A stretch of 64,000 nt of DNA from Pseudoxanthomonas winnipegensis. Lineage in GTDB: Bacteria > Pseudomonadota > Gammaproteobacteria > Xanthomonadales > Xanthomonadaceae. The notes below the pieces were generated by a model that ran no database searches, had not been told where the DNA came from, and worked only from the letters and a program-made list of their open reading frames with translations. The stretch covers positions 1 through 64,000 of the forward strand of contig NZ_SHMH01000014.1 of assembly GCF_004283755.1 (NCBI RefSeq). Reading direction: 5' to 3'. Shown one piece after another: positions 1 through 10,541 of this stretch. Position numbers and translations under genes: made by a program. Numbering within the stretch: position 1 is the stretch's first letter; every line of letters begins with the position of its first letter.

Positions 1-85
1 GCTCGATCACCTGCTTCACCGCTTCGGCCTGGAACTCATCCGTGTACTGCTTGCTGTTGCCCATAAACACCTCGGTCATTGCCAT
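1..85 (-). CDS. IS3-family transposase OrfA, N-terminal fragment cut by window edge
   Basis: The minus strand reads from an ATG at 85 (other in-frame ATGs at 79 and 64) into a peptide containing GNSKQYTDEFQAEAVKQVIE and then leaves the window. That string is the start of the helix-turn-helix domain of OrfA, the DNA-binding protein of IS3-family insertion sequences, which is normally fused to the DDE catalytic OrfB by programmed frameshifting. Only about 28 codons are visible, so the rest of the element lies outside. The element abuts the truncated ESPR adhesin start at 106-324 and has the same orientation. The exact terminal inverted repeat could not be fixed; the IS end should lie roughly between 86 and 150. 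The family call is fairly firm, the exact IS is unknown. Confidence 0.7.
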   Translation of the reverse strand, partial: MAMTEVFMGNSKQYTDEFQAEAVKQVIE

Positions 86-105
86 CAATTATGGCAACCG
101 GATGT

Positions 106-324
106 CTACGAAAGGCTGGCCGGTCCACCCCCGGAAATGGTGACTTGCGCCAAGCCCTGCGAAATCCATCCTACGTAGGCAAGTGTGGCGAGCATCAGCA
201 CCCGCACCGGGCTGGACTTGCTGCCTTTGGATATCACACCAATGCGGCTACCACTGGCCAGTTCTGACGCCACCACGACCTGCGCGCGCGCGCGACTCCA
301 CACCTTGCGATAGATTTTGTTCAC
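106..324 (-). pseudogene. 5' remnant of an ESPR-type autotransporter/haemagglutinin adhesin
   Basis: The reading frame starts with GTG at 324 behind a purine-rich ribosome site (GGGGGAAGGGG on the minus strand). It encodes MNKIYRKVWSRARAQVVVAS, the extended signal peptide region (ESPR) found only on very large type V secreted proteins such as autotransporters, trimeric adhesins and filamentous haemagglutinins. A hydrophobic core (VLMLATLAYVGW) and a likely signal peptidase site after GLA-Q follow. The frame then stops at a TAG (108-106) after only 72 codons, just before the IS3-type OrfA start. Adhesins with this leader are usually more than 1,000 residues, so this is a remnant whose body was displaced or lost. 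The signal peptide assignment is strong; truncation by the IS is inference from adjacency. Confidence 0.65.
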
Positions 325-593
325 GACCCCTTCCCCCTGCTTAGTCCGTCAAAGTGACGCTGCACGTCCGCGACGTCAGCGTGGTTGCTCGAGCGAGGTT
401 TGATGGCTCGCTCGGTTGCTACGAAAGCGACGCATCCATGCATGCGTGAACCAAACTGATGGGCCGCGCGTGGCCGTGGGCGTACGCCTCAGATGGCGTC
501 TTTCGCCCGTGGGCTGAAGGCGTGAGGTGTGCGCGCTTGACGCGCTGATGTGAGAGGAAGTGCGCAGCGCGCCTTCCGATCGATTGGCTCGGC
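325..593. other. Intergenic stretch with no recognised gene
   Basis: This 269-base stretch separates the start of the adhesin remnant from the end of the EAL-domain gene. Short open frames exist on both strands but none has a recognisable motif. It must hold the promoter of the adhesin remnant; no convincing -35/-10 pair was identified. Confidence 0.4.
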
Positions 594-1964
594 CTAGTCC
601 CATGAGATCTGCTCGCAAGGCAGGCCGAGCACGACTGGCGGGCTGGGCAGAATGTGAGGCGCGGCGGCTTCGCCCTGCAGCCAATGGATGCCCGCCTCCC
701 ACGCGGCGTCCATCTGCCGCCGCGTCCCGATCCCTTCAGCGACGACCACGGGCGCGAATGCCGCCGCCATGGCCGCCAAACGCTCGAGCTGCTCGGCTGC
801 GACCCGATTGACGACCGCGTCGTGCACCAGGTCAGCGCTGATCTTGATGACCGAAGGCCTGATGGCACGCACGAAATCCAGACGCGTGTGGCCCACGCCC
901 AGATCGTCGATGGCAATTCGGCAACCCAGTGCCTTCAGGCGCCTGACCAAGGCGACCGCGCGGTCGAAGTCACGCAAGGGCGCGGTCTCGGTGATCTCGA
1001 AGGTCAGACGCGAGGCGACACTGGGCCTGACCCTGAGTCGGTCCAGAACGCTACCCCACCAGCCCTCGTCCGGGACGAGGCTCAATGAGGACAGATTGCA
1101 ACCAAGATTCAGGTCCGGCTGAGACTCCAGCGCGAGGATGACCGCCGTAAGCACCGCCTGGTCAAACAGGCGGACCAACCCCAGGCGTTCGAGCGCCGCG
1201 ACCAGTCTGCTGGTGGACAGCGGGACCTCGTCGCCAAGGGCGACCATCCGCAGCAACGCCTCCTGGTAGAGCGGAGCGGCGGTCGTCCCCAGCGTTGACG
1301 CGGACGAAAGCCGGGAGGCAAGTTGCGAGGAACTGACGATGGGCTGGAACACCAGATGCGCGCGCCGCTGCGCCAGGGCCTCGTGGAAGGCCAGCGCCGC
1401 TTCCATGTCCAGTTCGTAGCCCAAGCGCCAGGACCACCCGCACTGCGGCGGCAGCAGCAGCGGCGCGCTGCTGTGCCGGCATTCGATTTCCTGAAGCTGG
1501 AAATGGCCTCCATCCATTTGCCTTAGCCCCGCGCCGAGCGCCGCGCGGCTTACGCCGACGGCAAGCAGCGCGCGCTGCGGCCCGAAATCGAAAGGCGTGG
1601 CGCTGAAGGCGCGCTGCCACCGCTCCACCAGTGTTGTTTCCGAGCGATCTCGCTCACAGCCGTCGTCAGCCCGCACGGAAGGCGGCGCCACCAGGAAGCG
1701 CTTGTCATCCACGACCGAAACCGAACCGCCCCACGCGTGCGCGCACCGCTGCAGGGCGCGCAGCGCTGAAACGGCGAACTCCTCGCCGTACACCGCTGCC
1801 AGGTGATCGCGGTTGTAGAGCTCGATCAGCACGGGCTCCGCATAGTCCAGCGGCGCTCCTGCCGTTGGCCCCGTACCCACAAGGCGCTGCGCGTCAAGCT
1901 GGCCAAAAGTAGTGGGTGGGTACACAATGGATCGCTTGTGTGACGATCCGCACAGATGACGCAA
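594..1964 (-). CDS. EAL-domain cyclic-di-GMP phosphodiesterase with degenerate GGDEF-like N-terminus
   Basis: Predicted cytosolic protein of 456 residues. The C-terminal EAL domain (about 200-445) keeps the residues needed for metal-dependent hydrolysis of c-di-GMP: EALLR at 235-239, N290 in CNLS, E323 in FEITE, the aspartate pair D353-D354 (DDLG instead of the usual DDFG), K374 in IKIS, E410 in AEGIG and Q430. The N-terminal 50-140 looks like a worn GGDEF domain (YGEEF and VDDKRFLV remain, with no intact GGDEF), so cyclase activity is unlikely. No membrane segment is visible. The furthest upstream start is TTG at 1964; a GTG (V14, about 1925) is an alternative. It stands alone beside the recombinases, some 10 kb from rpfG. 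Activity is inferred from conserved residues. Confidence 0.8.
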   Translation of the reverse strand: MRHLCGSSHKRSIVYPPTTFGQLDAQRLVGTGPTAGAPLDYAEPVLIELYNRDHLAAVYGEEFAVSALRALQRCAHAWGGSVSVVDDKRFLVAPPSVRADDGCERDRSETTLVERWQRAFSATPFDFGPQRALLAVGVSRAALGAGLRQMDGGHFQLQEIECRHSSAPLLLPPQCGWSWRLGYELDMEAALAFHEALAQRRAHLVFQPIVSSSQLASRLSSASTLGTTAAPLYQEALLRMVALGDEVPLSTSRLVAALERLGLVRLFDQAVLTAVILALESQPDLNLGCNLSSLSLVPDEGWWGSVLDRLRVRPSVASRLTFEITETAPLRDFDRAVALVRRLKALGCRIAIDDLGVGHTRLDFVRAIRPSVIKISADLVHDAVVNRVAAEQLERLAAMAAAFAPVVVAEGIGTRRQMDAAWEAGIHWLQGEAAAPHILPSPPVVLGLPCEQISWD

Positions 1965-2140
1965 TTCGCTGTTATTTGCCCTGTTCAGCCTCGCAAATCA
2001 CCCTGTGGCGATAAGGATCCGTTCTGTCAACACAAGGTGTGACCCCCGGCATACTTTGATCAGTCTTGTTCCATGGACAACGGACATTGCTGCTCGCCTT
2101 AGGGAAGCCACGCCTGCCTTCTCAAGGCGGTTCCCCCACC

Positions 2141-2734
2141 ATGATCATTGGTTACGTCAGGGTCTCGACCGAGGATCAAAACCTCGATCTGCAGATCCAG
2201 GCCCTGCAGCGTCTGGGCTGCGCTCGCATCTATCAGGACCGCGGTGTCTCGGGCGCAACCCGATCCCGACCGGGTCTGGACAAATTGATGGCCCAGCTCA
2301 AACCCGGCGACACGTTGGCCGTGTGGCGACTGGACAGACTCGGTCGCTCGTTGCCGCATCTGGTCCAGATGCTCGAAGCGCTGGGCGATCGGGGCGTGGC
2401 CTTCCACTCCCTGACCGAAAACATCGACACCTCGACCTCAGGCGGGCGGCTGGTCTTCCATTTCATGGCGGCACTTGCCGAATTCGAGCGCACGCTGATC
2501 AGCGAGCGCACGCGGGCCGGGCTCGCTTCGGCGCGCATCGCAGGCAAACGCATCGGTCGTCAGCCGCTTCTCGATATCGGGCAGCTTCATGCGGCCGCGG
2601 TCCTGCGCGACGAAGGTCAACAGTCGTTGACAGAAATCGCGCGGGATCTTGGCGTCCATCCGCGCACGCTGCAGCGCGGACTGAGGAAGCTGAGCGCGTC
2701 GACGGATCGGGAGGGCATCGTTGGCATGCAGTAA
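2141..2734 (+). CDS. Serine recombinase, resolvase/invertase family (copy 1)
   Basis: Protein of 197 residues beginning MIIGYVRVSTEDQN, the canonical N-terminus of small serine recombinases, with the nucleophile at Ser9. The catalytic domain continues with the arginine-rich WRLDRLGRSL, the SGGRLVFHFMAALAEFER signature and ISERTRAGLASAR of the long E helix. A short C-terminal helix-turn-helix (SLTEIARDLGVHPRTLQRGL) binds the crossover site. The ATG at 2141 is chosen because the family always starts just before this strand; the upstream extension to 2066 has no family match. Such enzymes resolve cointegrates or invert short DNA segments. A closely related second copy lies 245 bp downstream in the same direction. 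No crossover site could be identified. Confidence 0.9.
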   Translation: MIIGYVRVSTEDQNLDLQIQALQRLGCARIYQDRGVSGATRSRPGLDKLMAQLKPGDTLAVWRLDRLGRSLPHLVQMLEALGDRGVAFHSLTENIDTSTSGGRLVFHFMAALAEFERTLISERTRAGLASARIAGKRIGRQPLLDIGQLHAAAVLRDEGQQSLTEIARDLGVHPRTLQRGLRKLSASTDREGIVGMQ

Positions 2735-2979
2735 ATAACTCCGCGCCGATGTGGGCCGATAGACAGACTGAGCATCCGTATTCCGTGCGCGGATCCGGTT
2801 GACGGAGCTCAAAGCCCTGAACGCGCGTTTCGGCTTTGCTTGAACCTTGCTGTCGGCGATTTATTGGCACGGCTTATGCACGTGTCGCCCTGAAGGTTTT
2901 ACCTACCAGGGCGCCTGGCGGCTTCTGTGTCCGCGCGCGTGCCTGCACCAGGAAGGACACTGAGGATTAGGATCCGATC

Positions 2980-3642
2980 ATGATCGTCGGCTACGCGCGC
3001 GTTTCCACGCATGAACAGAATCTCAAGCTGCAGCTGCGGGCGCTGGAGGCCAGCGGATGCGCCGCAATTTTCTCGGACCAGGGCGCCTCCGGCAAACTCG
3101 CCACACGTCCCGGGCTCAGCCAGGCGCTTGAGGGACTGGAGCCTGGTGGCAAGCTGGTGGTCTGGCGACTGGATCGACTAGGCCGCTCGCTCGTGAATCT
3201 GGTCCGGTTGCTGGACGATCTGGGCCAGCGCGGCATCGGCTTTCAGTCGATCACCGAACACATCGACACCTCCTCCTCGGGCGGTCGCCTGGTGTTCCAC
3301 ATGATGGCGGCCCTGGCCGAGTTCGAGCACAACCTGATCAGCGAGCGCACGCGCGCCGGTGTCGCGGCCGCCCGCGCGGAAGGCAAGCGCCTGGGTCGGC
3401 TGCCCTCCTTGAGCCTGACGCAATGCCGGCAGGCCTGCCATCTGCGGGATCTGCACGCCTGGAGCACCAGGCAAGTCGCCGAACAGCTGGGGATTCATCG
3501 GCGAACGCTCCTGCGGCATATCGCGAAGGCACAGCAGTCCGGCCAGCTGTCTTACAAGGACGAACTCGTTTCACATGCGGACTGTCCCGTTTGCGCTTCA
3601 GGTGCGATTCCCTATTTCAGCGACTTGCGTGATCACCTTTAG
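2980..3642 (+). CDS. Serine recombinase, resolvase/invertase family (copy 2)
   Basis: Protein of 220 residues starting MIVGYARVSTHEQN with the nucleophile Ser9. It has the same order as the copy upstream: WRLDRLGRSLVNLVRLL, SGGRLVFHMMAALAEFEH, LISERTRAGVAAAR, then a helix-turn-helix (STRQVAEQLGIHRRTLLRHI). It differs by a longer C-terminal tail of about 30 residues containing CPVC and ending DLRDHL. The two copies are clearly paralogous but well diverged, so this is an old duplication or co-acquired pair. Both genes have AGGATCCG in their 5' flanks (near 2015 and 2970). The target DNA is unknown; the neighbouring adhesin remnant makes an inversion role possible but unproven. Confidence 0.88.
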   Translation: MIVGYARVSTHEQNLKLQLRALEASGCAAIFSDQGASGKLATRPGLSQALEGLEPGGKLVVWRLDRLGRSLVNLVRLLDDLGQRGIGFQSITEHIDTSSSGGRLVFHMMAALAEFEHNLISERTRAGVAAARAEGKRLGRLPSLSLTQCRQACHLRDLHAWSTRQVAEQLGIHRRTLLRHIAKAQQSGQLSYKDELVSHADCPVCASGAIPYFSDLRDHL

Positions 3643-3731
3643 CGGTCGGCCCGGTGCCTGAGAAGCGACCTGGTCTGGTGGATGAACTGAGCGTGCCGGG
3701 CCAAGGGACTGGGCTTGGACACCCCCTGCAA

Positions 3732-3763
3732 CCAGAAAGCCCGGCGGATGCCGGGCTTTCTGG
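3732..3763 (-). terminator. Hairpin downstream of acnB
   Basis: A perfect 13-bp inverted repeat (CCAGAAAGCCCGG and its complement) with a 6-base loop lies 21 bases past the acnB stop. There is only a weak T-rich tail. Because it is nearly symmetric it could also stop transcription from the recombinase gene on the other side. Confidence 0.75.
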
Positions 3764-3783
3764 TGTCGCACTTCGCGAACGGA

Positions 3784-6372
3784 TCAGGCGGCGGTCTTCT
3801 CGCCGGCCTGGTAATCCTCGATCTGGTCGAAGTTCATGTAGCGATAGATGTCCGCGGCATTGGCGTCGAGCACGCCGATGTCGGCCATGTACTCGGCCTT
3901 GGTCGGGATGCGGCCCAGGCGCGAGCAGATGGCGGCCAGCTCCGCCGAACCCAGGTACACGTTGGAGTTGCGCCCCAGACGGTTGGGGAAGTTGCGCGTC
4001 GAGGTGGAGAACACCGTCGCGCCCTCCTTCACCTGCGCCTGGTTGCCCATGCACAGCGAGCAGCCCGGCATCTCCATGCGCGCGCCGGCGGTGCCGAAGG
4101 TGCCGTAATGGCCTTCCTTGGTCAGCTCGGCGGCATCCATCTTAGTCGGCGGGGCGACCCACAGCTTGGTCGGGATGTCGCGCTTGCCTTCCAGCAGCTT
4201 GGAGGCCGCGCGGAAGTGGCCGATGTTGGTCATGCACGAGCCGATGAACACTTCATCGATCTTGGCGCCGGCCACTTCGGACAGGGTCTTCACGTCGTCC
4301 GGGTCGTTCGGGCAGGCCAGGATCGGCTCGTGCACGTCGGCCAGGTCGATCTCGATCACCGCGGCGTACTCGGCGTCGGCGTCGGCCTTGAGCAGCTGCG
4401 GATCGGCCAGCCAGGCCTTCATCTTGTCGATGCGGCGCTGCAGGCTACGCGGATCCTTGTAGCCCTGTTCGATCATCCAGCCCAGCAAGGTGATGTTGCT
4501 GTTGATGTACTCGATGATCGGCTCCTTGTTGAGGTGCACGGTGCAGCCGGCGGCCGAACGCTCGGCCGAGGCATCGGACAGCTCGAAGGCCTGTTCGACC
4601 TTCAGGTCCGGCAAGCCCTCGATCTCCAGGATGCGGCCGGAGAAGATGTTCTTCTTGCCCTGCTTGGCCACGGTCAGCAGGCCCTGCTTGATCGCATACA
4701 GCGGGATGGCGTTGACCAGGTCGCGCAGGGTCACGCCCGGCTGCAGCTTGCCCTTGAAGCGCACCAGCACCGACTCGGGCATGTCCAGCGGCATCACGCC
4801 GGTGGCCGCGGCGAAGGCGACCAGGCCCGAGCCGGCCGGGAACGAGATGCCCACCGGGAAGCGGGTGTGCGAGTCGCCGCCCGTGCCGACGGTGTCGGGC
4901 AGCAGCATGCGGTTGAGCCAGCTGTGGATCACGCCGTCGCCCGGGCGCAGCGAGATGCCGCCACGGGTGGAGATGAACTCCGGCAGGGTGTGGTGGGTCT
5001 TGACGTCCACCGGCTTCGGGTACGCGGCGGTGTGGCAGAACGACTGCATGACCAGATCGGCCGAGAAGCCAAGGCAGGCCAGGTCCTTGAGCTCGTCGCG
5101 GGTCATCGGGCCGGTGGTGTCCTGCGAGCCGACCGAGGTCATCTTGGGCTCGCAGTAGGTGCCCGGGCGCACGCCCTGACCTTCCGGCAGGCCGATGGCG
5201 CGGCCGACCATCTTCTGCGCCAGCGAGAAGCCCTTGCCGGTGCCGGCCGGCTGCTGCGGCAGGCGGAACAGGTCGGTGGCCGGCAGGCCCAACGCCTCAC
5301 GCGCCTTGGCGGTCAGGCCGCGGCCGATGATCAGCGGGATGCGGCCGCCGGCGCGCACCTCGTCGAACAGCACCTCGGACTTCACCTTGAACTCGGCGAT
5401 GACCTGGCCGTCCTTCAGCGCCTTGCCCTCGTACGGGCGCAGCTCGATCACATCGCCCTGCTCCATCTGCGACACGTCCAGCTCGATCGGCAAGGCGCCT
5501 GCATCTTCCATGGTGTTGTAGAAGATCGGGGCGATCTTGGAGCCCAGGCACACCCCGCCGAAGCGCTTGTTGGGGATGTAGGGAATGTCCTGCCCGGTCC
5601 ACCACAGCACGCTGTTGGTCGCGGACTTGCGCGAGGAGCCGGTGCCGACCACGTCGCCGACGTAGGCGACCAGGTGGCCCTTGTCCTTGAGGTCCAGGAT
5701 GGCCTGGATCGGGCCGCGCTTGCCGTCCTCCTCCGGCACGAACGGCGCGCCCTCGCGCTTGTTCTTCAGCATCGCCAGCGCGTGCATCGGGATGTCCGGT
5801 CGCGTGGTGGCGTCCGGAGCCGGCGACAGGTCGTCGGTATTGGTCTCGCCCGGCACCTTGAACACGGTCAGGGTCATGGAGGCCGGCACTTCCGGCTTGC
5901 TGGTGAACCACTCGGCCTCGGCCCAGCTACGCAGCACGGCCACGGCATTGGCGTTGCCGGCGTCGGCCTTTTCCTTGACGTCGTGGAAGGCGTCGAACAC
6001 CAGCAGGGTCTGCTTGAGGCCGTCGGCGGCGATGGCGCCGACGGTGGCATCGTCCAGCAGCTCGATCAGCGGGTGCACGTTGTAGCCGCCGAGCATGGTG
6101 CCCAGCAGTTCGGTGGCGCGCTCGCGGCTGATCAGCGGGGTCTGCTCGCTGCCGAAGGCCAGCGCCGCCAGATAGCTGGCCTTGACCTTGGCGGCGTCGT
6201 CCACGCCGGCCGGCACGCGGTGGGTGATCAGGTCGACCAGGAAGTCGGCCTCGCCCGCCGGCGGGTTCTTCAGCAGCTCGATGACCTGCGCGGTCTGCTG
6301 GGCGGTCAGCGGCAGCGGCGGAATGCCCAGCGCGGCGCGCTCGGCAACGTGGTGGCGATAGGCTTCCAACAT
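3784..6372 (-). CDS. acnB: Aconitate hydratase B / 2-methylisocitrate dehydratase
   Basis: Enzyme of 862 residues, the usual AcnB length, interconverting citrate and isocitrate in the TCA cycle and often also 2-methyl-cis-aconitate in propionate breakdown. The N-terminus [20 protein letters not shown] is the AcnB HEAT-like domain. The swivel domain precedes the catalytic core in AcnB, the reverse of AcnA. The [4Fe-4S] ligands are visible as [13 protein letters not shown] and [11 protein letters not shown] near the C-terminus. The gene lies downstream of the vapBC pair, with 40 bases between the vapC stop and the acnB start on the same strand, so some read-through is possible. It is followed by a strong hairpin. 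In Xanthomonas an aconitase gene was named rpfA because its loss affects pathogenicity factors; which of the two here is equivalent is not decided. Confidence 0.97.
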   Translation of the reverse strand: MLEAYRHHVAERAALGIPPLPLTAQQTAQVIELLKNPPAGEADFLVDLITHRVPAGVDDAAKVKASYLAALAFGSEQTPLISRERATELLGTMLGGYNVHPLIELLDDATVGAIAADGLKQTLLVFDAFHDVKEKADAGNANAVAVLRSWAEAEWFTSKPEVPASMTLTVFKVPGETNTDDLSPAPDATTRPDIPMHALAMLKNKREGAPFVPEEDGKRGPIQAILDLKDKGHLVAYVGDVVGTGSSRKSATNSVLWWTGQDIPYIPNKRFGGVCLGSKIAPIFYNTMEDAGALPIELDVSQMEQGDVIELRPYEGKALKDGQVIAEFKVKSEVLFDEVRAGGRIPLIIGRGLTAKAREALGLPATDLFRLPQQPAGTGKGFSLAQKMVGRAIGLPEGQGVRPGTYCEPKMTSVGSQDTTGPMTRDELKDLACLGFSADLVMQSFCHTAAYPKPVDVKTHHTLPEFISTRGGISLRPGDGVIHSWLNRMLLPDTVGTGGDSHTRFPVGISFPAGSGLVAFAAATGVMPLDMPESVLVRFKGKLQPGVTLRDLVNAIPLYAIKQGLLTVAKQGKKNIFSGRILEIEGLPDLKVEQAFELSDASAERSAAGCTVHLNKEPIIEYINSNITLLGWMIEQGYKDPRSLQRRIDKMKAWLADPQLLKADADAEYAAVIEIDLADVHEPILACPNDPDDVKTLSEVAGAKIDEVFIGSCMTNIGHFRAASKLLEGKRDIPTKLWVAPPTKMDAAELTKEGHYGTFGTAGARMEMPGCSLCMGNQAQVKEGATVFSTSTRNFPNRLGRNSNVYLGSAELAAICSRLGRIPTKAEYMADIGVLDANAADIYRYMNFDQIEDYQAGEKTAA

Positions 6373-6412
6373 GTGCGACTCCGGTACGTAACGTGTGTGA
6401 AGAGGGAGCGGG

Positions 6413-6811
6413 TCAGACCCGCGGCGCGATCAGCTTCAATCCCTTGAAGTAGTCGCGGTAAAAGGCGTGGTTGTGGGTGATCAGCGCATCGCACTGCAGC
6501 AGCGCGTGGGCCCCGATGAGGAAATCGGGCAGCGCATGCGGCCCGCCGCCGCGCTGGCGGTAGCGGCGCTGCATCTCGCCGGCGCGCAGGGCCGACTTGG
6601 ATTCCAGCGCGCTGAAATGGATGCCCATCTCCTCCAGCACCGTCAGCGCCTCGGCGCCGTTGCGCAGGGCGCTGCAGACCTCGGCCAGGGCGATGTCGCA
6701 GACCACGACCCGGCCGCTGGCCAGGCATTGGCGCAGGCAGGCCTCGGCCGCATCGGCCTGCGGGCCGTCGGTCAGCAGGTCCACCAGCACGGGCGAATCG
6801 ATGGCGATCAC
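6413..6811 (-). CDS. vapC: PIN-domain ribonuclease toxin, VapC family
   Basis: Protein of 132 residues from a GTG at 6811, ten bases past the antitoxin stop, beginning [16 protein letters not shown]-domain acidic residues are D5, E44 (LAEVCSAL) and D96 ([12 protein letters not shown]). The fourth position, commonly Asp in TRDRxF, reads [11 protein letters not shown] (N114), as also occurs in some active VapC proteins. VapC toxins are Mg-dependent ribonucleases that cut tRNA or rRNA and are held inactive by the partner antitoxin. The order antitoxin then toxin with tight spacing fits a type II module. The longer frame open to 6916 only overlaps the antitoxin gene and is not used. Confidence 0.85.
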   Translation of the reverse strand: MIAIDSPVLVDLLTDGPQADAAEACLRQCLASGRVVVCDIALAEVCSALRNGAEALTVLEEMGIHFSALESKSALRAGEMQRRYRQRGGGPHALPDFLIGAHALLQCDALITHNHAFYRDYFKGLKLIAPRV

Positions 6812-6821
6812 AGGCGCAGGG

Positions 6822-7052
6822 TCAGCGCTTGGCCGGCTCGCGGGCGGCGCGCACGGCGGCCTCGGGCGAGTCGAAGCCGTCCAGCGCGAAGCGCCCACGG
6901 GCCTTGGAGATCGCATCGTCCACGCTCTTGCGCAGCACGATGCGGCTGCCGTCCAGCTCTACCTTCAGCAGCGTGCCCTTGGTCAGCCCCAGGGCATCGC
7001 GCACCGCCTTGGGCAGGGTGATCTGGCCGCGTTCGGCAACGGTGGCTTCCAT
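6822..7052 (-). CDS. vapB: AbrB/MazE-type antitoxin, VapB family
   Basis: Protein of 76 residues: the N-terminal swapped-hairpin AbrB DNA-binding fold (MEATVAERGQITLPKAVRDA, then LGLTKGTLLKVELDG) is followed by a charged C-terminal tail (SPEAAVRAAREPAKR) that would block the toxin active site. The ATG at 7052 has a good ribosome site (AAGAGGTGC). The GTG at 7076 would put the start inside the upstream palindrome and is less likely. It is the first gene of the pair with vapC and probably represses its own promoter through the palindrome at 7067-7091. Confidence 0.85.
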   Translation of the reverse strand: MEATVAERGQITLPKAVRDALGLTKGTLLKVELDGSRIVLRKSVDDAISKARGRFALDGFDSPEAAVRAAREPAKR

Positions 7053-7066
7053 GAGTGCACCTCTTG

Positions 7067-7091
7067 AAGTATGCACGGATTATACATACTT
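7067..7091. promoter_or_regulatory. Palindromic operator in front of vapBC
   Basis: AAGTATG and CATACTT form a perfect 7-bp inverted repeat separated by 11 bases, starting 15 bases upstream of the vapB ATG. The AT-rich centre stands out in this GC-rich genome and overlaps TATA-like sequence. Type II modules typically autoregulate by the VapBC complex binding such a site. It also lies 169 bp upstream of acnA. Confidence 0.65.
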
Positions 7092-7259
7092 GGATCTCCA
7101 TACCGATAGCGGAATCGTGCGCCGGCAGGCACACAGCAGGCCATCCGGACACTCCCCAGTCACGCCGGAAGGCCGATACTGAATAGCGAGGCCGTCATCG
7201 AACAGCCAGCGCCGGGCCACCAAGTCCTGGCGCAAGTCACCTCGAACAGGAGCCCGAGC

Positions 7260-10028
<2,769 letters not shown>

Positions 10029-10046
10029 CCTCGGAATCGATGCACC

Positions 10047-10072
10047 CGCTCCCGCGCATCCGCGCGGGAGCG
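10047..10072 (+). terminator. Hairpin downstream of acnA
   Basis: Perfect 11-bp stem (CGCTCCCGCGC and its complement) with a 4-base loop, 18 bases after the acnA stop. The T-tract is weak (GTTCGAATC). Confidence 0.65.
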
Positions 10073-10162
10073 TTCGAATCCGCGCAACCCTCTGCGCCAC
10101 GGCCGCCCGTTCATGACATGCATGGCGCCGGTGGCCCATCAGACATCAGCGAGCACATCGTC

Positions 10163-10182
10163 GTTCCCGCGAACGCGGGAAC
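10163..10182. repeat. Short dispersed GC palindrome (GTTCCCGCG type)
   Basis: GTTCCCGCG-AA-CGCGGGAAC is a perfect palindrome. Close relatives occur at 10248-10265 and 62744-62763 in this window, always between genes. This is typical of REP-like intergenic repeats in Xanthomonadaceae. Confidence 0.6.
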
Positions 10183-10247
10183 CCATGGACTTCCGCACAG
10201 ACAGTCAACGGCACTGGATGGTTAGACATGGGTCTGTCAAGAAGCAC

Positions 10248-10265
10248 TTCCCGCGTGCGCGGGAA
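10248..10265. repeat. Short dispersed GC palindrome (TTCCCGCG type)
   Basis: TTCCCGCG-TG-CGCGGGAA is a perfect palindrome 65 bases from the related one at 10163. The pair may act as one composite repeat. Confidence 0.55.
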
Positions 10266-10541
10266 TCCGGATCTGACCGGTCGCCCTTGAAACGACCGCG
10301 GCCGGCGCGCCAATGCTGCGCAAGCCCTGGACTTTCTTCTGCGCAAGACCGGTCCAAACCGCGCGCCATCGAGCGCCCCTTCAGCCCTCCGCGCCTGATC
10401 CCTCCGCCCTGACCATTCGGAAAGGTATGGAAAGATTCCGGTTTGCGGCGACTGCCGGTATGCTCATCGCGATTTTTCGGGGGAAACGCCGGATCGGCCG
10501 GCCGCGCCTCGACCCTAGCACCCTGGGAGGGGCTTGACACG

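Larger units (their letters stand above)
10029..10541. other. Intergenic region acnA-rpfB with hairpin and repeats
   Basis: The 513 bases hold the acnA terminator hairpin (10047-10072), two short GC palindromes of a dispersed type (10163-10182 and 10248-10265) and, by position, the promoter of rpfB. No protein-coding frame with a recognisable motif was seen on either strand. Confidence 0.6.

Noticed and set aside
2735..2979. Possible invertase crossover site (AAGGTTTTACC near 2896)
   Set aside because: Only a half-site-like string was seen, with no inverted partner in the surrounding 4 kb, so no invertible segment is claimed.
3715..6447. Open frame of 910 codons on the plus strand opposite acnB
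   Set aside because: It is the antisense shadow of a high-GC gene: His/Ala/Gly/Arg-rich, no motif, and acnB explains the region fully.
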